Below are positions 35,719-45,676 of a stretch of DNA of 64,000 nt, one piece after another. Numbering within the stretch: the stretch's first letter is position 1; every line of letters begins with the position of its first letter. The notes beneath the pieces were generated by a model, which was not told where the DNA came from, did not search any database, and saw nothing but the letters and a program-made list of their open reading frames with translations. The stretch is from Clostridia bacterium (GTDB taxonomy: Bacteria; Bacillota; Clostridia; Oscillospirales; Acutalibacteraceae). Location of the stretch: contig JAUNLX010000003.1 of assembly GCA_030532035.1 (NCBI GenBank), positions 54,111 through 118,110 on the forward strand. The letters are read 5' to 3'. The position numbers were made by a program, and so were the translations under genes.

Positions 35719-36582
35719 CTAAAATTTATCACAAATACATACTATGATTGATGCTCGGCTATTGAAGTAACTTGAAAATGCGCCTTCGTAGTATATGAAA
35801 TCTGGTTTTATAGAAGTCTCTTTTTCAAGTAAAAGTGAAAGAGCTTGAGCTTCCTTTTCACGCACAGCAAAGCCAACAGCATATTTTTTATCGCCTTTTG
35901 TTATTTCATCTTTACAAAAATTATAAAATTGATCAAAGGCTGTATGATCTATTTTTTCAATGGGAAGTTCCTCGGGTTTTCCCTCTTTCATAATTATAGA
36001 TGGAAAAGATTTTGCTATTGAGTTGACGGTTTTTTCAAACCATTCAAATGGACCCGAAACAGGAAGATTTTTTATCATAAAGGAATCTACGAGTAAAGTT
36101 ATACTTTTTTTGAATTCTTCGCAAAGTCTCACAATTTCTTCTATATCCCTTGTTTTTTTAGCTACTTTGGCAGCATATAAAGCCAAATATCCTGTACCGA
36201 TTGACTGTGTAAGACTGTCGATAACAGCTATCTTGAGCTTAGAGTCGGGATTATATTTTTCATACATCTGCTTTGCTTCAACTGCAGAATCATACATTGA
36301 AGCCAGATTAGAAAATATTGTTATTACAATTACATTTCTATAACCGTCTTTTTCTGCATTTGTAAATCTCTCTAAATACACAGATGGTCTGATTTTGAAG
36401 CTTTCAATTTGACTTCTATCGTCCATTAGAACATAGAAATTCTTATTTATAAAATCTATGTTTTCAGAATATCTCTTTGAGTTTATTCTACAAGTAGTAG
36501 ATAAAATCTCAATATCAAATCCAGCGGTTGCATTTCCCGTTAAATCAGAACAGGTGTCAGTTATAACTAAAGTTTTTGACAT
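35719..36582 (-). CDS. DegV-family fatty-acid-binding protein
   Basis: 287 residues. N-terminal [11 protein letters not shown] (family: TDSxSDL), middle [12 protein letters not shown] (the family's tSqPS loop, here RPS), and the C-terminal [15 protein letters not shown]. Homologues (FakB) carry acyl chains to the FakA kinase. AAGGAGAAAC precedes the start. First gene of degV-pgk-tpiA-gpmI; no obvious link with glycolysis is known. The signature residues are somewhat altered, so lipid binding is less certain. Confidence 0.8.
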   Translation of the reverse strand: MSKTLVITDTCSDLTGNATAGFDIEILSTTCRINSKRYSENIDFINKNFYVLMDDRSQIESFKIRPSVYLERFTNAEKDGYRNVIVITIFSNLASMYDSAVEAKQMYEKYNPDSKLKIAVIDSLTQSIGTGYLALYAAKVAKKTRDIEEIVRLCEEFKKSITLLVDSFMIKNLPVSGPFEWFEKTVNSIAKSFPSIIMKEGKPEELPIEKIDHTAFDQFYNFCKDEITKGDKKYAVGFAVREKEAQALSLLLEKETSIKPDFIYYEGAFSSYFNSRASIIVCICDKF

Positions 36583-36662
36583 AGTTTCTCCTTTTTTGAC
36601 CTATGAAAATCTTTTTGAACAACCAAATATATTCTAACATTATTTAATGCTAATTTGTGTTT

Positions 36663-39290
36663 TTATCTAAGTTTTTTTCTTGACAAAGTTAACGAATTTT
36701 CCAGTGTTTCAAGCTGTTTTTTTGTCTTTTGAAGATCATTTTGATGTTTTTCAACTAATTGCTTAGGAGCTTTATTTACAAAATTCTCATTTGAAAGCTT
36801 TGATTCTAAAAATTGAATTTCTTTTTCGTATTTTTCTTTTTCTTTTTCAAGTCTTTTTACTTCTGCCGCATAATCGACAAATTCATCGGGATCAAGAGAA
36901 AGCTTTGCATCTGGAGTTGTTATTATGCTTGCATTTTCACTTAACTCTCCCTCATAAATTTTATCAACGCCTACAAGATTTTTGAAAAAAGCGCTGGCAT
37001 CTGCAAAAATATTGAAATCTTTTGACTTTATATAAAGACTTAAATTCTTTTTGTTGGGAATATTCATACTTGTACGAAGAGATCTTATCGCTTTGAGAGC
37101 GTCAATAACTTTTTCAAAGTCGTTGAATTCTTTTTCAAACACAAAATCTTCGTTAAATTTTGGATATTCTGCAATCATAATAGACTCTTCTGAATGAGGT
37201 AAAGACAGGAATAGGGATTCTGTTATAAAAGGCATAACTGGGTGCAATAATTTAAGTAATTCAGTTAAACCAAAGACTAAAACAGAAAGAACATCTTCTT
37301 TAACTTGTTTGTCTTCAGAATTAATTCTTGCTTTAGAAAGTTCAATATACCAATCGCAAAATACAGTCCAAAGAAAATCATAAATTTTTTGAACTGCTGT
37401 TCCAAGTTCATAATGCTCTAAATTATATCCGACTTGTTTTGCAAGCTCGTTAATTCCATGAAGCAACCATTTGTCCTCTGTCTGCAAGTTTTTGGGCAGA
37501 GGTCTTAATTTTTCATCGTCTAAATTCATTTGAATAAATCTTGCAGCATTATAGACTTTGTTTGCAAAATTTCTGGCACTCAGAACTTTGTCTTCTGAAT
37601 ACCTAATATCATTTCCAGGAGCGTTTCCTATAACTAAAGAGAATCGGAGTGCGTCAGCTCCATATTTTTCAATGAGTTCAAGAGGATCAATTCCATTACC
37701 CAAAGATTTTGACATTTTTCTGCCCTGAGAATCTCTCACGATACCATGAATAAATACTGTATGAAAAGGAATTTTTTCAGTTTGCTCGAGGGATGAAAAA
37801 ATCATTCGGGCGACCCAGAAGAAAATAATGTCATATCCTGTAACTAAGACATCGGTAGGAAAATATTTTTGAAAGTCTTCTGTATTCTCTGGCCAACCTA
37901 AAGTTGAAAAGGGCCAGAGTGCAGATGAAAACCATGTATCTAAGGTATCTTCATCTTGTTTTAAGTTTTTACTTTTGCAGTGAGGGCACTCTGTGGGGTC
38001 CTCTCTCTGAACAATTGTTTTTCCGCAATCTTCACAATAAAAGGCAGGAATTCTATGTCCCCACCATAACTGACGAGAAATACACCAATCTTTGATATTT
38101 TCCATCCAATGGAAATATGTTTTATCAAAGTGTTCTGGAATAAATTTTATATCATTTTCTTTTACAGCTTTAATAGCAGGCTTTGCCAGAGGTTCCATCT
38201 TGACAAACCATTGCATTGAAATTTTAGGCTCAATCGTAGTTCCGCATCTATAACAAGTGCCTACATTGTGTGAATAATCTTCTGTTTTAACTAAAAAGCC
38301 CTGTTTTTCGAGTTCATTTACGACTGCTTTTCTACCCTCAATTAGGCTCATTCCCTTAAATTGAAGTGCTTTGTCATTTAAATATCCGTCTTCTGTAATG
38401 ACATCTATAATTTCTAAATTGTGTCTCAAGCCAATTTCAAAGTCATTTGGGTCGTGAGCCGGAGTAATTTTAACTGCCCCAGTTCCAAACTGTGTGTCTA
38501 CATAAGAATCGGCAATTATGGGAACTTTTCTATCCGTCAAAGGGAGGAGAAGATTTTTGCCTATTAAATTTTTGTATCTCTCATCATTCGGATTTACCGC
38601 AACAGCAGTATCTCCGAGCATCGTTTCGGGTCGAGTAGTTGCAATTATGAGTTCACCGCTATTATCTTCAAGCGGATATTTTACATGCCAAAGATGAGTG
38701 GGTTGCTCTTCGTGCTCTACTTCTGCATCAGAAATAGAAGTCAAACAGTGAGAACACCAATTGACCATTCTCTCTCCACGATAAATTAAACCTTTTTCAT
38801 AGAGCCTTACAAAGACTTCTCTAACAGCTTTAGAACATCTCTCGTCGAGCGTAAATCTAAGCCTATCCCAATCGCAAGAAGAGCCCATTTTTTTGATTTG
38901 AGAAGTGATTTTATTTCCGTATGTTTCTTTCCATTCCCAAGCTCTCTCAAGGAATTTTTCTCTTCCAAGATCATCTTTTGAAATGCCTTCTTTTGCCAAA
39001 GCTTCTACTATTTTTGCTTCAGTTGCGATTGAAGCATGGTCTGTTCCAGGCAGCCAAAGTGTATCGTAGCCACTCATTCTCTTAAATCTAATTAGAATAT
39101 CCTGGAGCGTATTATCAAATGCGTGTCCCATATGAAGCTGACCGGTTATATTCGGAGGCGGCATCATAATTGTGTATGACTTTTTATCTTTGTCCGCATT
39201 TGCGTGGAAATATTTCTTTTCCAACCAATTTTGATATATTTTATCCTCTATTTTTTGAGGGTCGTAGATTTTATCTATTTCGTTTTTCAT
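36663..39290 (-). CDS. valS: Valine--tRNA ligase
   Basis: 875 residues, class Ia. HIGH as HMGH in PPPNITGQLHMGHA, editing domain with TTRPETMLGDTAVAVNP, zinc knuckle CEDCGKT...CPHC, KMSKS in GRKMSKSLGNGIDP, anticodon domain, and a C-terminal coiled coil (last ~60 residues). Start chosen at 39290, with GGAGG five bases upstream; an upstream ATG in frame has no such site. No T-box in the leader. Confidence 0.96.
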   Translation of the reverse strand: MKNEIDKIYDPQKIEDKIYQNWLEKKYFHANADKDKKSYTIMMPPPNITGQLHMGHAFDNTLQDILIRFKRMSGYDTLWLPGTDHASIATEAKIVEALAKEGISKDDLGREKFLERAWEWKETYGNKITSQIKKMGSSCDWDRLRFTLDERCSKAVREVFVRLYEKGLIYRGERMVNWCSHCLTSISDAEVEHEEQPTHLWHVKYPLEDNSGELIIATTRPETMLGDTAVAVNPNDERYKNLIGKNLLLPLTDRKVPIIADSYVDTQFGTGAVKITPAHDPNDFEIGLRHNLEIIDVITEDGYLNDKALQFKGMSLIEGRKAVVNELEKQGFLVKTEDYSHNVGTCYRCGTTIEPKISMQWFVKMEPLAKPAIKAVKENDIKFIPEHFDKTYFHWMENIKDWCISRQLWWGHRIPAFYCEDCGKTIVQREDPTECPHCKSKNLKQDEDTLDTWFSSALWPFSTLGWPENTEDFQKYFPTDVLVTGYDIIFFWVARMIFSSLEQTEKIPFHTVFIHGIVRDSQGRKMSKSLGNGIDPLELIEKYGADALRFSLVIGNAPGNDIRYSEDKVLSARNFANKVYNAARFIQMNLDDEKLRPLPKNLQTEDKWLLHGINELAKQVGYNLEHYELGTAVQKIYDFLWTVFCDWYIELSKARINSEDKQVKEDVLSVLVFGLTELLKLLHPVMPFITESLFLSLPHSEESIMIAEYPKFNEDFVFEKEFNDFEKVIDALKAIRSLRTSMNIPNKKNLSLYIKSKDFNIFADASAFFKNLVGVDKIYEGELSENASIITTPDAKLSLDPDEFVDYAAEVKRLEKEKEKYEKEIQFLESKLSNENFVNKAPKQLVEKHQNDLQKTKKQLETLENSLTLSRKKLR

Positions 39291-39324
39291 TATAGCCTCC
39301 ACCAAAACACAAAAAATCACTGTA

Positions 39325-39354
39325 ATGATAACATAAAAACAGGGATTCTATCAA
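39325..39354 (-). promoter_or_regulatory. valS promoter
   Basis: On the minus strand TTGATA (39349-39354), 18 bases, TATCAT (39325-39330). Confidence 0.55.
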
Positions 39355-39375
39355 GGTTTTCAATAAGTCCAATTG

Positions 39376-39404
39376 TTGACATGACTTAATTTTATAAATA
39401 TAAT
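39376..39404 (+). promoter_or_regulatory. murE-type gene promoter
   Basis: TTGACA (39376-39381), 17 bases, TATAAT (39399-39404): perfect consensus hexamers. Confidence 0.85.
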
Positions 39405-39417
39405 TTTTAAGAAGAGA

Positions 39418-39450
39418 AAATTTTATCAAAAATTTATTTTGATAAAATTT
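39418..39450 (+). promoter_or_regulatory. 14-bp leader hairpin directly before ribosome-binding site
   Basis: AAATTTTATCAAAA and its exact complement TTTTGATAAAATTT around ATTTA. It starts a few bases after the expected transcription start and ends at the base before GAGGGAG, so it could affect translation or mRNA life. Confidence 0.6.
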
Positions 39451-39464
39451 GAGGGAGTGTTTTA

Positions 39465-40916
39465 GTGAAATTATCAAAAATTTTGTCGGCAAATTTAACT
39501 ATAGATCCTGAAATATCCGATATTGTATATGATTCCAGAAAAGCTAAAAAAGACACTTTATTTGTAGCTTTAAAAGGTTTTGCAACCGACGGGCATAAGT
39601 ATATAAAAAATGCTTATGAGCAAGGTTGCAGAGCTTTTTTAGTTTCAGATGATGTGAAATTAAATGATGACGCTGTCGTAATCAAAACACCTGATACCAG
39701 AAAAAAACTAAGCGAAATTTCTGCAAACTTTTTTTCTCATCCCTCGGAAAAATTAAAAATCATTGGAGTTACTGGAACAAAGGGAAAGACGACTTTTTGT
39801 TCTATGATGTATGAAATCTTAAAAAATTCTCCACACAAAGTGGGACTGATAGGCAGTCTCGGTGTATTTTACGGAAAAATATATAAGGAAACTGACAATA
39901 CGACTCCTGAGTCGTATGAAATTCAAAAGAATTTGAGTGAAATGGTAGACGCTGGTGTAGAATATGTTGTAATTGAGTCATCTTCACTGGGACTCAAAAG
40001 ACACCGTTTAGATGATGTTAAATTTGAATATGGCGTATTTACTAATCTTGGCAGAGAACATATCGGCGGAACTGATCATGAAGATTTTGAAGATTATATA
40101 AATTCTAAGGCTCTTTTATTTAAGAAGTCTAAAAATGCCGTTGTATATAGGGATGATAAATTTGCTGAACGCATTACAAGCGGATGTAAAGGCAATAAAC
40201 TTTACTATGGAGAAAGTGAAGACTGTGATTTGATCTTAAAATCACATAAAGATATATTGCGTAAGGGTTTTATAGGTTGTGAATTTGAAGTTTCTGATAA
40301 AAAACAAGAGGAGAAATTTACATTATCTATGCCTGGAAAATATAACGCTCTAAATGCTACGGGTGCTATTTTGCTTTCACGAAAATTGGGCATTTCAGAT
40401 GAAATAATAAAAAGAGCGTTGAAAAATTTAAAAGTCGATGGCAGAACTGAACTTATGTATTCAGATAACGGAATAAATATAGTTGTAGATTTTGCTCATG
40501 AGGGTATGAGTATGGAAAATGTACTCAAGACATTAAAGACAATGACCGATGGAAGACTTATATCTTTATTCGGCAGCGTCGGAGGCCATGCTTTTGATAG
40601 AAGAAGTCAAATGGGAGAAGCTTCTGGCAAATATGCTGATTTATCAATTATTACGGATGATGATAGTGGTAACGAATCTGCTGAAGAAATTGCAAAAGAA
40701 ATTGCAAAATCAGTAGAAAAAGTCGGTGGCAAATATATTATTGAAGCAGACAGGGAAAAGGCGATAGACCTTGCTGTTTCTATACTTAAAAGTGGAGATG
40801 TTTTGGTGCTCTGTGGAAAAGGCAACGAAACGATTATGAAAACAGCTGGTAAAATTATTCCATATAATGAAAAAAAAGTTTTAGAAAAAGTGCTATATAA
40901 ATATAATTTTTTATAG
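39465..40916 (+). CDS. murE: MurE-type UDP-N-acetylmuramyl tripeptide ligase
   Basis: 483 residues, three-domain Mur ligase that adds the third amino acid to UDP-MurNAc-L-Ala-D-Glu. ATP loop GVTGTKGKTTF (about 104-114), TTPES, VVIESSSLGLKRHRL, and the C-terminal domain with FGSVGGHAFDRRSQM. At the amino-acid specificity site, where DAP enzymes have DNPR, it reads DDDSGNES (398-405), so the added residue is unlikely to be DAP by the usual contact and could be lysine, ornithine or other. Start GTG behind GAGGGAG. A MurE-like paralogue with another job is possible. Confidence 0.8.
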   Translation: MKLSKILSANLTIDPEISDIVYDSRKAKKDTLFVALKGFATDGHKYIKNAYEQGCRAFLVSDDVKLNDDAVVIKTPDTRKKLSEISANFFSHPSEKLKIIGVTGTKGKTTFCSMMYEILKNSPHKVGLIGSLGVFYGKIYKETDNTTPESYEIQKNLSEMVDAGVEYVVIESSSLGLKRHRLDDVKFEYGVFTNLGREHIGGTDHEDFEDYINSKALLFKKSKNAVVYRDDKFAERITSGCKGNKLYYGESEDCDLILKSHKDILRKGFIGCEFEVSDKKQEEKFTLSMPGKYNALNATGAILLSRKLGISDEIIKRALKNLKVDGRTELMYSDNGINIVVDFAHEGMSMENVLKTLKTMTDGRLISLFGSVGGHAFDRRSQMGEASGKYADLSIITDDDSGNESAEEIAKEIAKSVEKVGGKYIIEADREKAIDLAVSILKSGDVLVLCGKGNETIMKTAGKIIPYNEKKVLEKVLYKYNFL

Positions 40917-40973
40917 CTTGCTAAACTTTGTCATAAAATGTACAATATTCATAGCTTTATTTAGGAGGTAACT

Positions 40974-42314
40974 ATGGAAAAGTTGTTTAAGCTCAAAGAG
41001 CACAACACAAATGTCAAAACTGAAATAATTGCTGGTTTGACGACATTCTTTACGATGGCTTACATTATCTTTGTAAATCCATCAATGTTGGGTCCTGACG
41101 GTCCCGCAAAAATGCCGACTGTTGCAGTGATGACGGCTACTTGTTTAGCTGCCGCATTAGGTACATTCTTAATAGGACTTTTAACAAATTATCCGCTCGC
41201 ACAGGCACCGGGAATGGGATTGAATGCTGTTTTTGCTTTCACTCTATGTGGTCAAATGGGACTTTCTTGGACAGCTTCTCTTTCTGCTGTATTCATTGCC
41301 GGAATTTTCTTTATGCTTTTGACTGTTTCAGGTTTCAGACAGGCAATGATAAATGCAATACCATTACAATTAAAAAAGGCTATTTCAGCTGGTATTGGAA
41401 TGTTCATTGCATTGATTGGATTTAGCAATGCTGGATTTCTGTCATCTGAAACTGGTACCATTATTGGTATGGCCTCACTTAAAAGCCCAACAACTTTACT
41501 TGCACTTTTCGGTTTAATCCTTGCAATAATTTTAGTTGTATCTAAAGTTCCTGCTGCTCTCTTTATTTCAATCATAGGAACTTCCATAGTCGGCTGTATC
41601 TGCCAATTTGGACTTAAAATTGATATGGGACTCAGTCTTCCTACATCTTGGGTTCCTCAGGTTGACTTCTCAACTTTCGGAAAAGCTTTCTTCGGTTTCA
41701 AAGAATTTTTTGCAGCACCCATTATGGCAATAGTTTCCGTTTTAATAACCTTAGTACTTGTTGATATGTTTGATACAGTTGGAACCTTGATAGGTGCCGC
41801 AAACAAAGCCGGTTATCTTGACAAAGACGGTAATTTGCCCAAAGCTGAAAAAGCAATGTTTGCAGACGCAACAGCAACAGCTGCAGGTGCGATTTTAGGA
41901 ACTTCAACAGTTACAACTTATGTTGAATCAACTGCAGGTATTTCGGCTGGAGGTAAAACAGCTCTCACTTCATTTGTAACAGCTTTCTGTTTCTTGCTCT
42001 CTTTAGTACTTTCTCCTTTGCTCGGTTTTGTTCCAGCAGCTGCTACAGCTCCAGTATTAATTCTTGTAGGCGTTATGATGTGCTCATCACTCAAAGAAAT
42101 TGAATGGAATGATATAGAAACTGCCATTCCAGCATTTCTCACTGTATTTACAATGCCAATTTTCTACTCTATTACAAATGGTCTTGCTTTCGGTTTCATT
42201 TCATATACAATAATCAAAGCTGTTAGAGGAAAATTCAAGGAAATTCATCCAATAATGTATGTTATTGTAGTTTTATTTATTGTAAAATTTGTAATTGAAA
42301 ATCTACCTGCATAA
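40974..42314 (+). CDS. NCS2-family (AzgA/PbuG) purine permease
   Basis: 446 residues, ~12-14 transmembrane spans. N-terminal TEIIAGLTTFFTMAYIIFVNPSML and the mid-protein LVLVDMFDTVGTLIGAANKAG motif are diagnostic of AzgA-type guanine/hypoxanthine/adenine importers. AGGAGGTAACT precedes the ATG. It lies 57 bases after the Mur ligase gene; the gap is too short for a purine riboswitch and I see none. Confidence 0.9.
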   Translation: MEKLFKLKEHNTNVKTEIIAGLTTFFTMAYIIFVNPSMLGPDGPAKMPTVAVMTATCLAAALGTFLIGLLTNYPLAQAPGMGLNAVFAFTLCGQMGLSWTASLSAVFIAGIFFMLLTVSGFRQAMINAIPLQLKKAISAGIGMFIALIGFSNAGFLSSETGTIIGMASLKSPTTLLALFGLILAIILVVSKVPAALFISIIGTSIVGCICQFGLKIDMGLSLPTSWVPQVDFSTFGKAFFGFKEFFAAPIMAIVSVLITLVLVDMFDTVGTLIGAANKAGYLDKDGNLPKAEKAMFADATATAAGAILGTSTVTTYVESTAGISAGGKTALTSFVTAFCFLLSLVLSPLLGFVPAAATAPVLILVGVMMCSSLKEIEWNDIETAIPAFLTVFTMPIFYSITNGLAFGFISYTIIKAVRGKFKEIHPIMYVIVVLFIVKFVIENLPA

Positions 42315-42334
42315 GAAAAAATAAATTCATATTA

Positions 42335-42368
42335 AAAATCGGGCTTTTAATAGCTCGATTTTTTTCGT
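42335..42368 (+). terminator. Terminator of murE-permease unit
   Basis: AAATCGGGCT and AGCTCGATTT with one G-U pair around TTTAAT, then TTTTTTCG. Confidence 0.8.
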
Positions 42369-42458
42369 TAATTTTGTGATTATAATATGTAAAATTTTGT
42401 TCAAAAAGTAGATAATTGTAAATTTTATTTTTTAATATCTATATATAGTGGTTGGCAC

Positions 42459-42487
42459 TTTTCAATTTGCCTTTAAAATGCTATAAT
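42459..42487 (+). promoter_or_regulatory. murA promoter
   Basis: TTTTCA (42459-42464), 17 bases, TATAAT (42482-42487). The ~105-base leader that follows shows no structure I can assign. Confidence 0.55.
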
Positions 42488-42600
42488 TGCTAAAATATTA
42501 TTTAGTTTAAATTCGCAAATCTCAGATATGCTCTGTTTGTGATTTTATAGCAGAGTAAAGAGAAAAATTCAATAATTAAGTAATATGAGGTGATTTTTAC

Positions 42601-43896
42601 TTGGAAAAATTTGTAATAAATGGTTCTAAAAGACTTGTGGGAGAAGTAGAGATAAGTGGCGCTAAGAATGCGGCAGTCGCTGTTATTCCCGCAACTCTTT
42701 TATGTTCAGGTGTTTGCAGAATTACAAATGTTCCCGAAATCAGTGATGTAAATATGATGATAAAGACACTTGATTATTTGGGAGCAAAGATTACATATAT
42801 TAATAGACATACTGTTGAAATAGATACAAGCTCAGTTAGACATTATAGCGTTCCCTACGAATACACAAAATATTTGAGAGCTTCATATTATTTTATTGGC
42901 GCTTTACTCGGAAGATTTAAAAGAGCAAAGGTGGCTATGCCCGGTGGCTGTAATTTTGGTGGAGTAAGACCGATTGATCAGCATATCAAGGGCTTTGAAG
43001 CTATAGGAGCCAAAGTAAATTTAGGCAGTGGCGGTGTTGTAGACGCAAAGGCAGATGAGCTTGTCGGCGATTCTGTTTACATGGATGTTATTTCCGTTGG
43101 TGCAACAATGAATACAATGCTTGCAGCAACCTTGGCAAAGGGAAAAACAGTTATCGAAAATGCAGCTAAAGAACCTCATATTGTCGATTTAGCAAACTTT
43201 TTGAATATGATGGGTGCAGATGTAAGAGGCGCTGGAACAGATGTAATCAAAATTTACGGTGTTTCCGAATTACATGGCTGTGAATACTCTGTGATTCCGG
43301 ATCAAATTGAAGCTGGAACATATATGGTGGCAGCCGCCGCAACAGGCGGAGATGTAACAATTAAGAATGTTATACCTAAACACTTAGAGTCCATCTCAGC
43401 AAAATTAATTGAAACAGGTGTTACAGTAATTGAGGGAGACGATCAGGTGAGGGTCGTTTCAGAAGAAAAACTAAAATGCACTAATATCAAGACAATGCCA
43501 CACCCAGGATTCCCAACAGATATGCAACCTCAATTTGGAGCTTTGCTCGCAATTTGTGATGGAACAGGAATTATCACAGAGAGCGTATGGGACAACAGAT
43601 TCAAATATGCAAATCAACTACTTAGAATGGGAGCACAGATTGATGTCAATGGAAAAGTGGCTGTTTTCAAAGGCGTGGATCATCTGAAAGGTGCGCCATT
43701 ATATGTAGATGACCTCAGGGCAGGAGCGGCAATGGTAATCGCTGGACTTTCTGCTAAAGGGGAAACGATAATTTCCAATATTCAATACATAGACAGAGGA
43801 TATGAAGATATTGTAAGCAAGCTTCAGCATTTAGGTGCCGATATATGTCGTCGAGACTTCGATGATGAAAAAAATGAAGATATAATAGCAGGATAG
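42601..43896 (+). CDS. murA: UDP-N-acetylglucosamine 1-carboxyvinyltransferase
   Basis: 431 residues, first committed step of peptidoglycan synthesis. Lys in ISGAKNAAVAV, catalytic-loop Cys in MPGGCNFGGVRPIDQH (so fosfomycin-type Cys is present, not the Asp variant), and the C-terminal DLRAGAAMVIAGL. Start TTG with GAGGTGA upstream. Normal length. Confidence 0.95.
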   Translation: MEKFVINGSKRLVGEVEISGAKNAAVAVIPATLLCSGVCRITNVPEISDVNMMIKTLDYLGAKITYINRHTVEIDTSSVRHYSVPYEYTKYLRASYYFIGALLGRFKRAKVAMPGGCNFGGVRPIDQHIKGFEAIGAKVNLGSGGVVDAKADELVGDSVYMDVISVGATMNTMLAATLAKGKTVIENAAKEPHIVDLANFLNMMGADVRGAGTDVIKIYGVSELHGCEYSVIPDQIEAGTYMVAAAATGGDVTIKNVIPKHLESISAKLIETGVTVIEGDDQVRVVSEEKLKCTNIKTMPHPGFPTDMQPQFGALLAICDGTGIITESVWDNRFKYANQLLRMGAQIDVNGKVAVFKGVDHLKGAPLYVDDLRAGAAMVIAGLSAKGETIISNIQYIDRGYEDIVSKLQHLGADICRRDFDDEKNEDIIAG

Positions 43897-43916
43897 TAAA
43901 TTTTATTTAATATATG

Positions 43917-43941
43917 AGGGTGGAAACACCCTTTAATTTTT
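43917..43941 (+). terminator. Hairpin between murA and WalJ-like gene
   Basis: AGGGTG-GAAA-CACCCT (GNRA tetraloop) followed by TTTAATTTTT; a weak terminator or processing site. Confidence 0.55.
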
Positions 43942-43951
43942 GGAACATAAT

Positions 43952-44740
43952 ATGGCGAAATTTGTAAACTTATATTCATCAAGTAAAGGAAATTCCTCGT
44001 ACGCTGGAAACAGTGCAGGGGGGATTCTTATTGATGTTGGAAAATCTTATAAGTTTACCAAAGAATCACTACAAAGAAACAGAATATCTTTAGATGATAT
44101 AAAGGCAATATTTATAACTCATGAGCATTCAGATCATATTTGTGGGCTTCGTGTTTTTTTAAATCAAAAAAAAGTTCCCGTTTTTGCTACGCAGGGAACT
44201 TTAAATTCGCTTTTAAAAAAGGGTATCTTAAATAATAAAGACGAGTATTATGATATAAATTCTGGCACTGAAATTTGTAATATGCAGATAATTCCATTTG
44301 CAACAAGTCATGATTCAGCCGAAAGTTGTGGATATAAAATTGTTTTTAGGGCGGATACAAGTTTTTGTGTTGCAACAGATACTGGTATTATAACCGATGA
44401 TATGAGAGAAAAAATAATCGGATGTAATGGAATTTTATTGGAAACCAATTATGACGATAAAATGCTCTACTATGGCTATTATCCCAGAAAGATAAAGGAT
44501 AGAATTTCATCTAATTTGGGTCATTTATCAAATTATTCTGCAGCAAAATTTGCTTTTGAGCTTCTGAAGTCCAACACCACTCGTTTTATTTTGGGCCATT
44601 TAAGTGAAAATAATAATTTACCAGAATTATCATTTGATACAGTGACAAAATCTCTTTGTACAAATGGTGCAAGAGAAAAAGAAGATTATTTGATTGATGT
44701 TGCGTCGTCTAAATTTGGAAGTCAAGAATTTATTTTGTAG
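43952..44740 (+). CDS. MBL-fold metallo-hydrolase (WalJ/YycJ-like)
   Basis: About 262 residues. Begins with the family's LYSSSKGNSSYAGN and has the metal site THEHSDHICGL. YycJ/WalJ proteins are predicted 5'-3' exonucleases for DNA repair, usually in the walRK operon; no walRK genes are here. Ribosome-binding site is weak for either the ATG or a TTG four codons upstream. Confidence 0.8.
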   Translation: MAKFVNLYSSSKGNSSYAGNSAGGILIDVGKSYKFTKESLQRNRISLDDIKAIFITHEHSDHICGLRVFLNQKKVPVFATQGTLNSLLKKGILNNKDEYYDINSGTEICNMQIIPFATSHDSAESCGYKIVFRADTSFCVATDTGIITDDMREKIIGCNGILLETNYDDKMLYYGYYPRKIKDRISSNLGHLSNYSAAKFAFELLKSNTTRFILGHLSENNNLPELSFDTVTKSLCTNGAREKEDYLIDVASSKFGSQEFIL

Positions 44741-44752
44741 AGAGGACAAAGA

Positions 44753-45676
44753 GTGGCTGAAAGTTTTTTTATTGTATTTAGACAAGTTTTTATTTTATTT
44801 ATTATGGTCGTCATAGGTATTATCTCTGCTAAAGCGAAGATAATAGATGAAAAATCTATAAAGAGCCTTACAAATTTTGTTTTGCTTTTTGTTTGTCCTG
44901 CTGCGATTATTCGCTCATTTTATCGTAAGGTAAATTCTGCACAGTTAAAGAGTTTGGGTATTGTTGCAATCGTAACCTTTGTATGTTTTTTAATTTCTAT
45001 ATTGATTGCATATTTGTTTATTAAAGATAAAGATAAATCGACAGAAAAACTCTATCGATTTGCTGTAATTTTTTCCAATGCTGGTTTTATGGGCCTGCCA
45101 TTAGAACAAGCTTTACTTGGCGACGAGGGTGTATTTTATGGTGCAATATATCTTGGTGTCTTTAATATCTTTATCTGGACCTATGGACTGTTTATGATGA
45201 GCTCAGGTAAGGAACGCTTTTCAGTCAAAAAAATCTTGTTGAACCCTGGAGTTGTTGCTGTTTGCATAGGTTTGATACTTATGATTTCTCAAATGAAATT
45301 ACCTGAAGTTGCTGTATCGTCATTAGATATGCTCTCTGCGATGAATGCCCCTTTACCAATGATAATAATCGGATATTATCTCTCTTTGTTAAAAAAAGAA
45401 GATTTCAAACGCTGGAAACAATATTATGCAATTTTTTTAAGACTGATTGTAGTTCCTGTTATCATACTGCCGATATTATACTTTATTAAAATGGATAAAA
45501 CGGCAGCCATGGTTTGTCTTATTGGCGCCGGAACGCCAGTGGCAGCTATATTGACCATGTTTGCCGCAAAATATGACGCAAATGAAAAGCTTGGAGCGAC
45601 ATTAGTATCTATTTCAACTATCGTATCACTTATCACTTTGCCTTTAATTCTCGGTTTTGCCGAAACTATTTGGTAA
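44753..45676 (+). CDS. AEC-family transporter
   Basis: 307 residues, ~10 transmembrane spans in two repeats. Features NFVLLFVCPAAIIRSFYR, FSNAGFMGLPLEQALLG and the C-terminal GAGTPVAAILTMFAAKY(D) typical of auxin-efflux-carrier/malate-type permeases. Substrate probably a carboxylate, not determinable. Start GTG behind GAGAGGA; runs tail-to-tail into the thioredoxin-like gene with an 11-base overlap. Confidence 0.88.
   Translation: MAESFFIVFRQVFILFIMVVIGIISAKAKIIDEKSIKSLTNFVLLFVCPAAIIRSFYRKVNSAQLKSLGIVAIVTFVCFLISILIAYLFIKDKDKSTEKLYRFAVIFSNAGFMGLPLEQALLGDEGVFYGAIYLGVFNIFIWTYGLFMMSSGKERFSVKKILLNPGVVAVCIGLILMISQMKLPEVAVSSLDMLSAMNAPLPMIIIGYYLSLLKKEDFKRWKQYYAIFLRLIVVPVIILPILYFIKMDKTAAMVCLIGAGTPVAAILTMFAAKYDANEKLGATLVSISTIVSLITLPLILGFAETIW

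Noticed and set aside
39288..39320. Upstream ATG for valS
   Set aside because: No ribosome-binding site, while GGAGG fits the ATG at 39290 exactly.
40917..40973. Purine riboswitch before the NCS2 permease
   Set aside because: Only 57 bases separate the genes and the conserved aptamer core is absent.
42452..42471. TTGGCAC...TTTGCC upstream of murA as a sigma-54 promoter
   Set aside because: The GG and GC elements are 13 bases apart, not 10, and a sigma-70 type promoter (TTTTCA-17-TATAAT) fits better.
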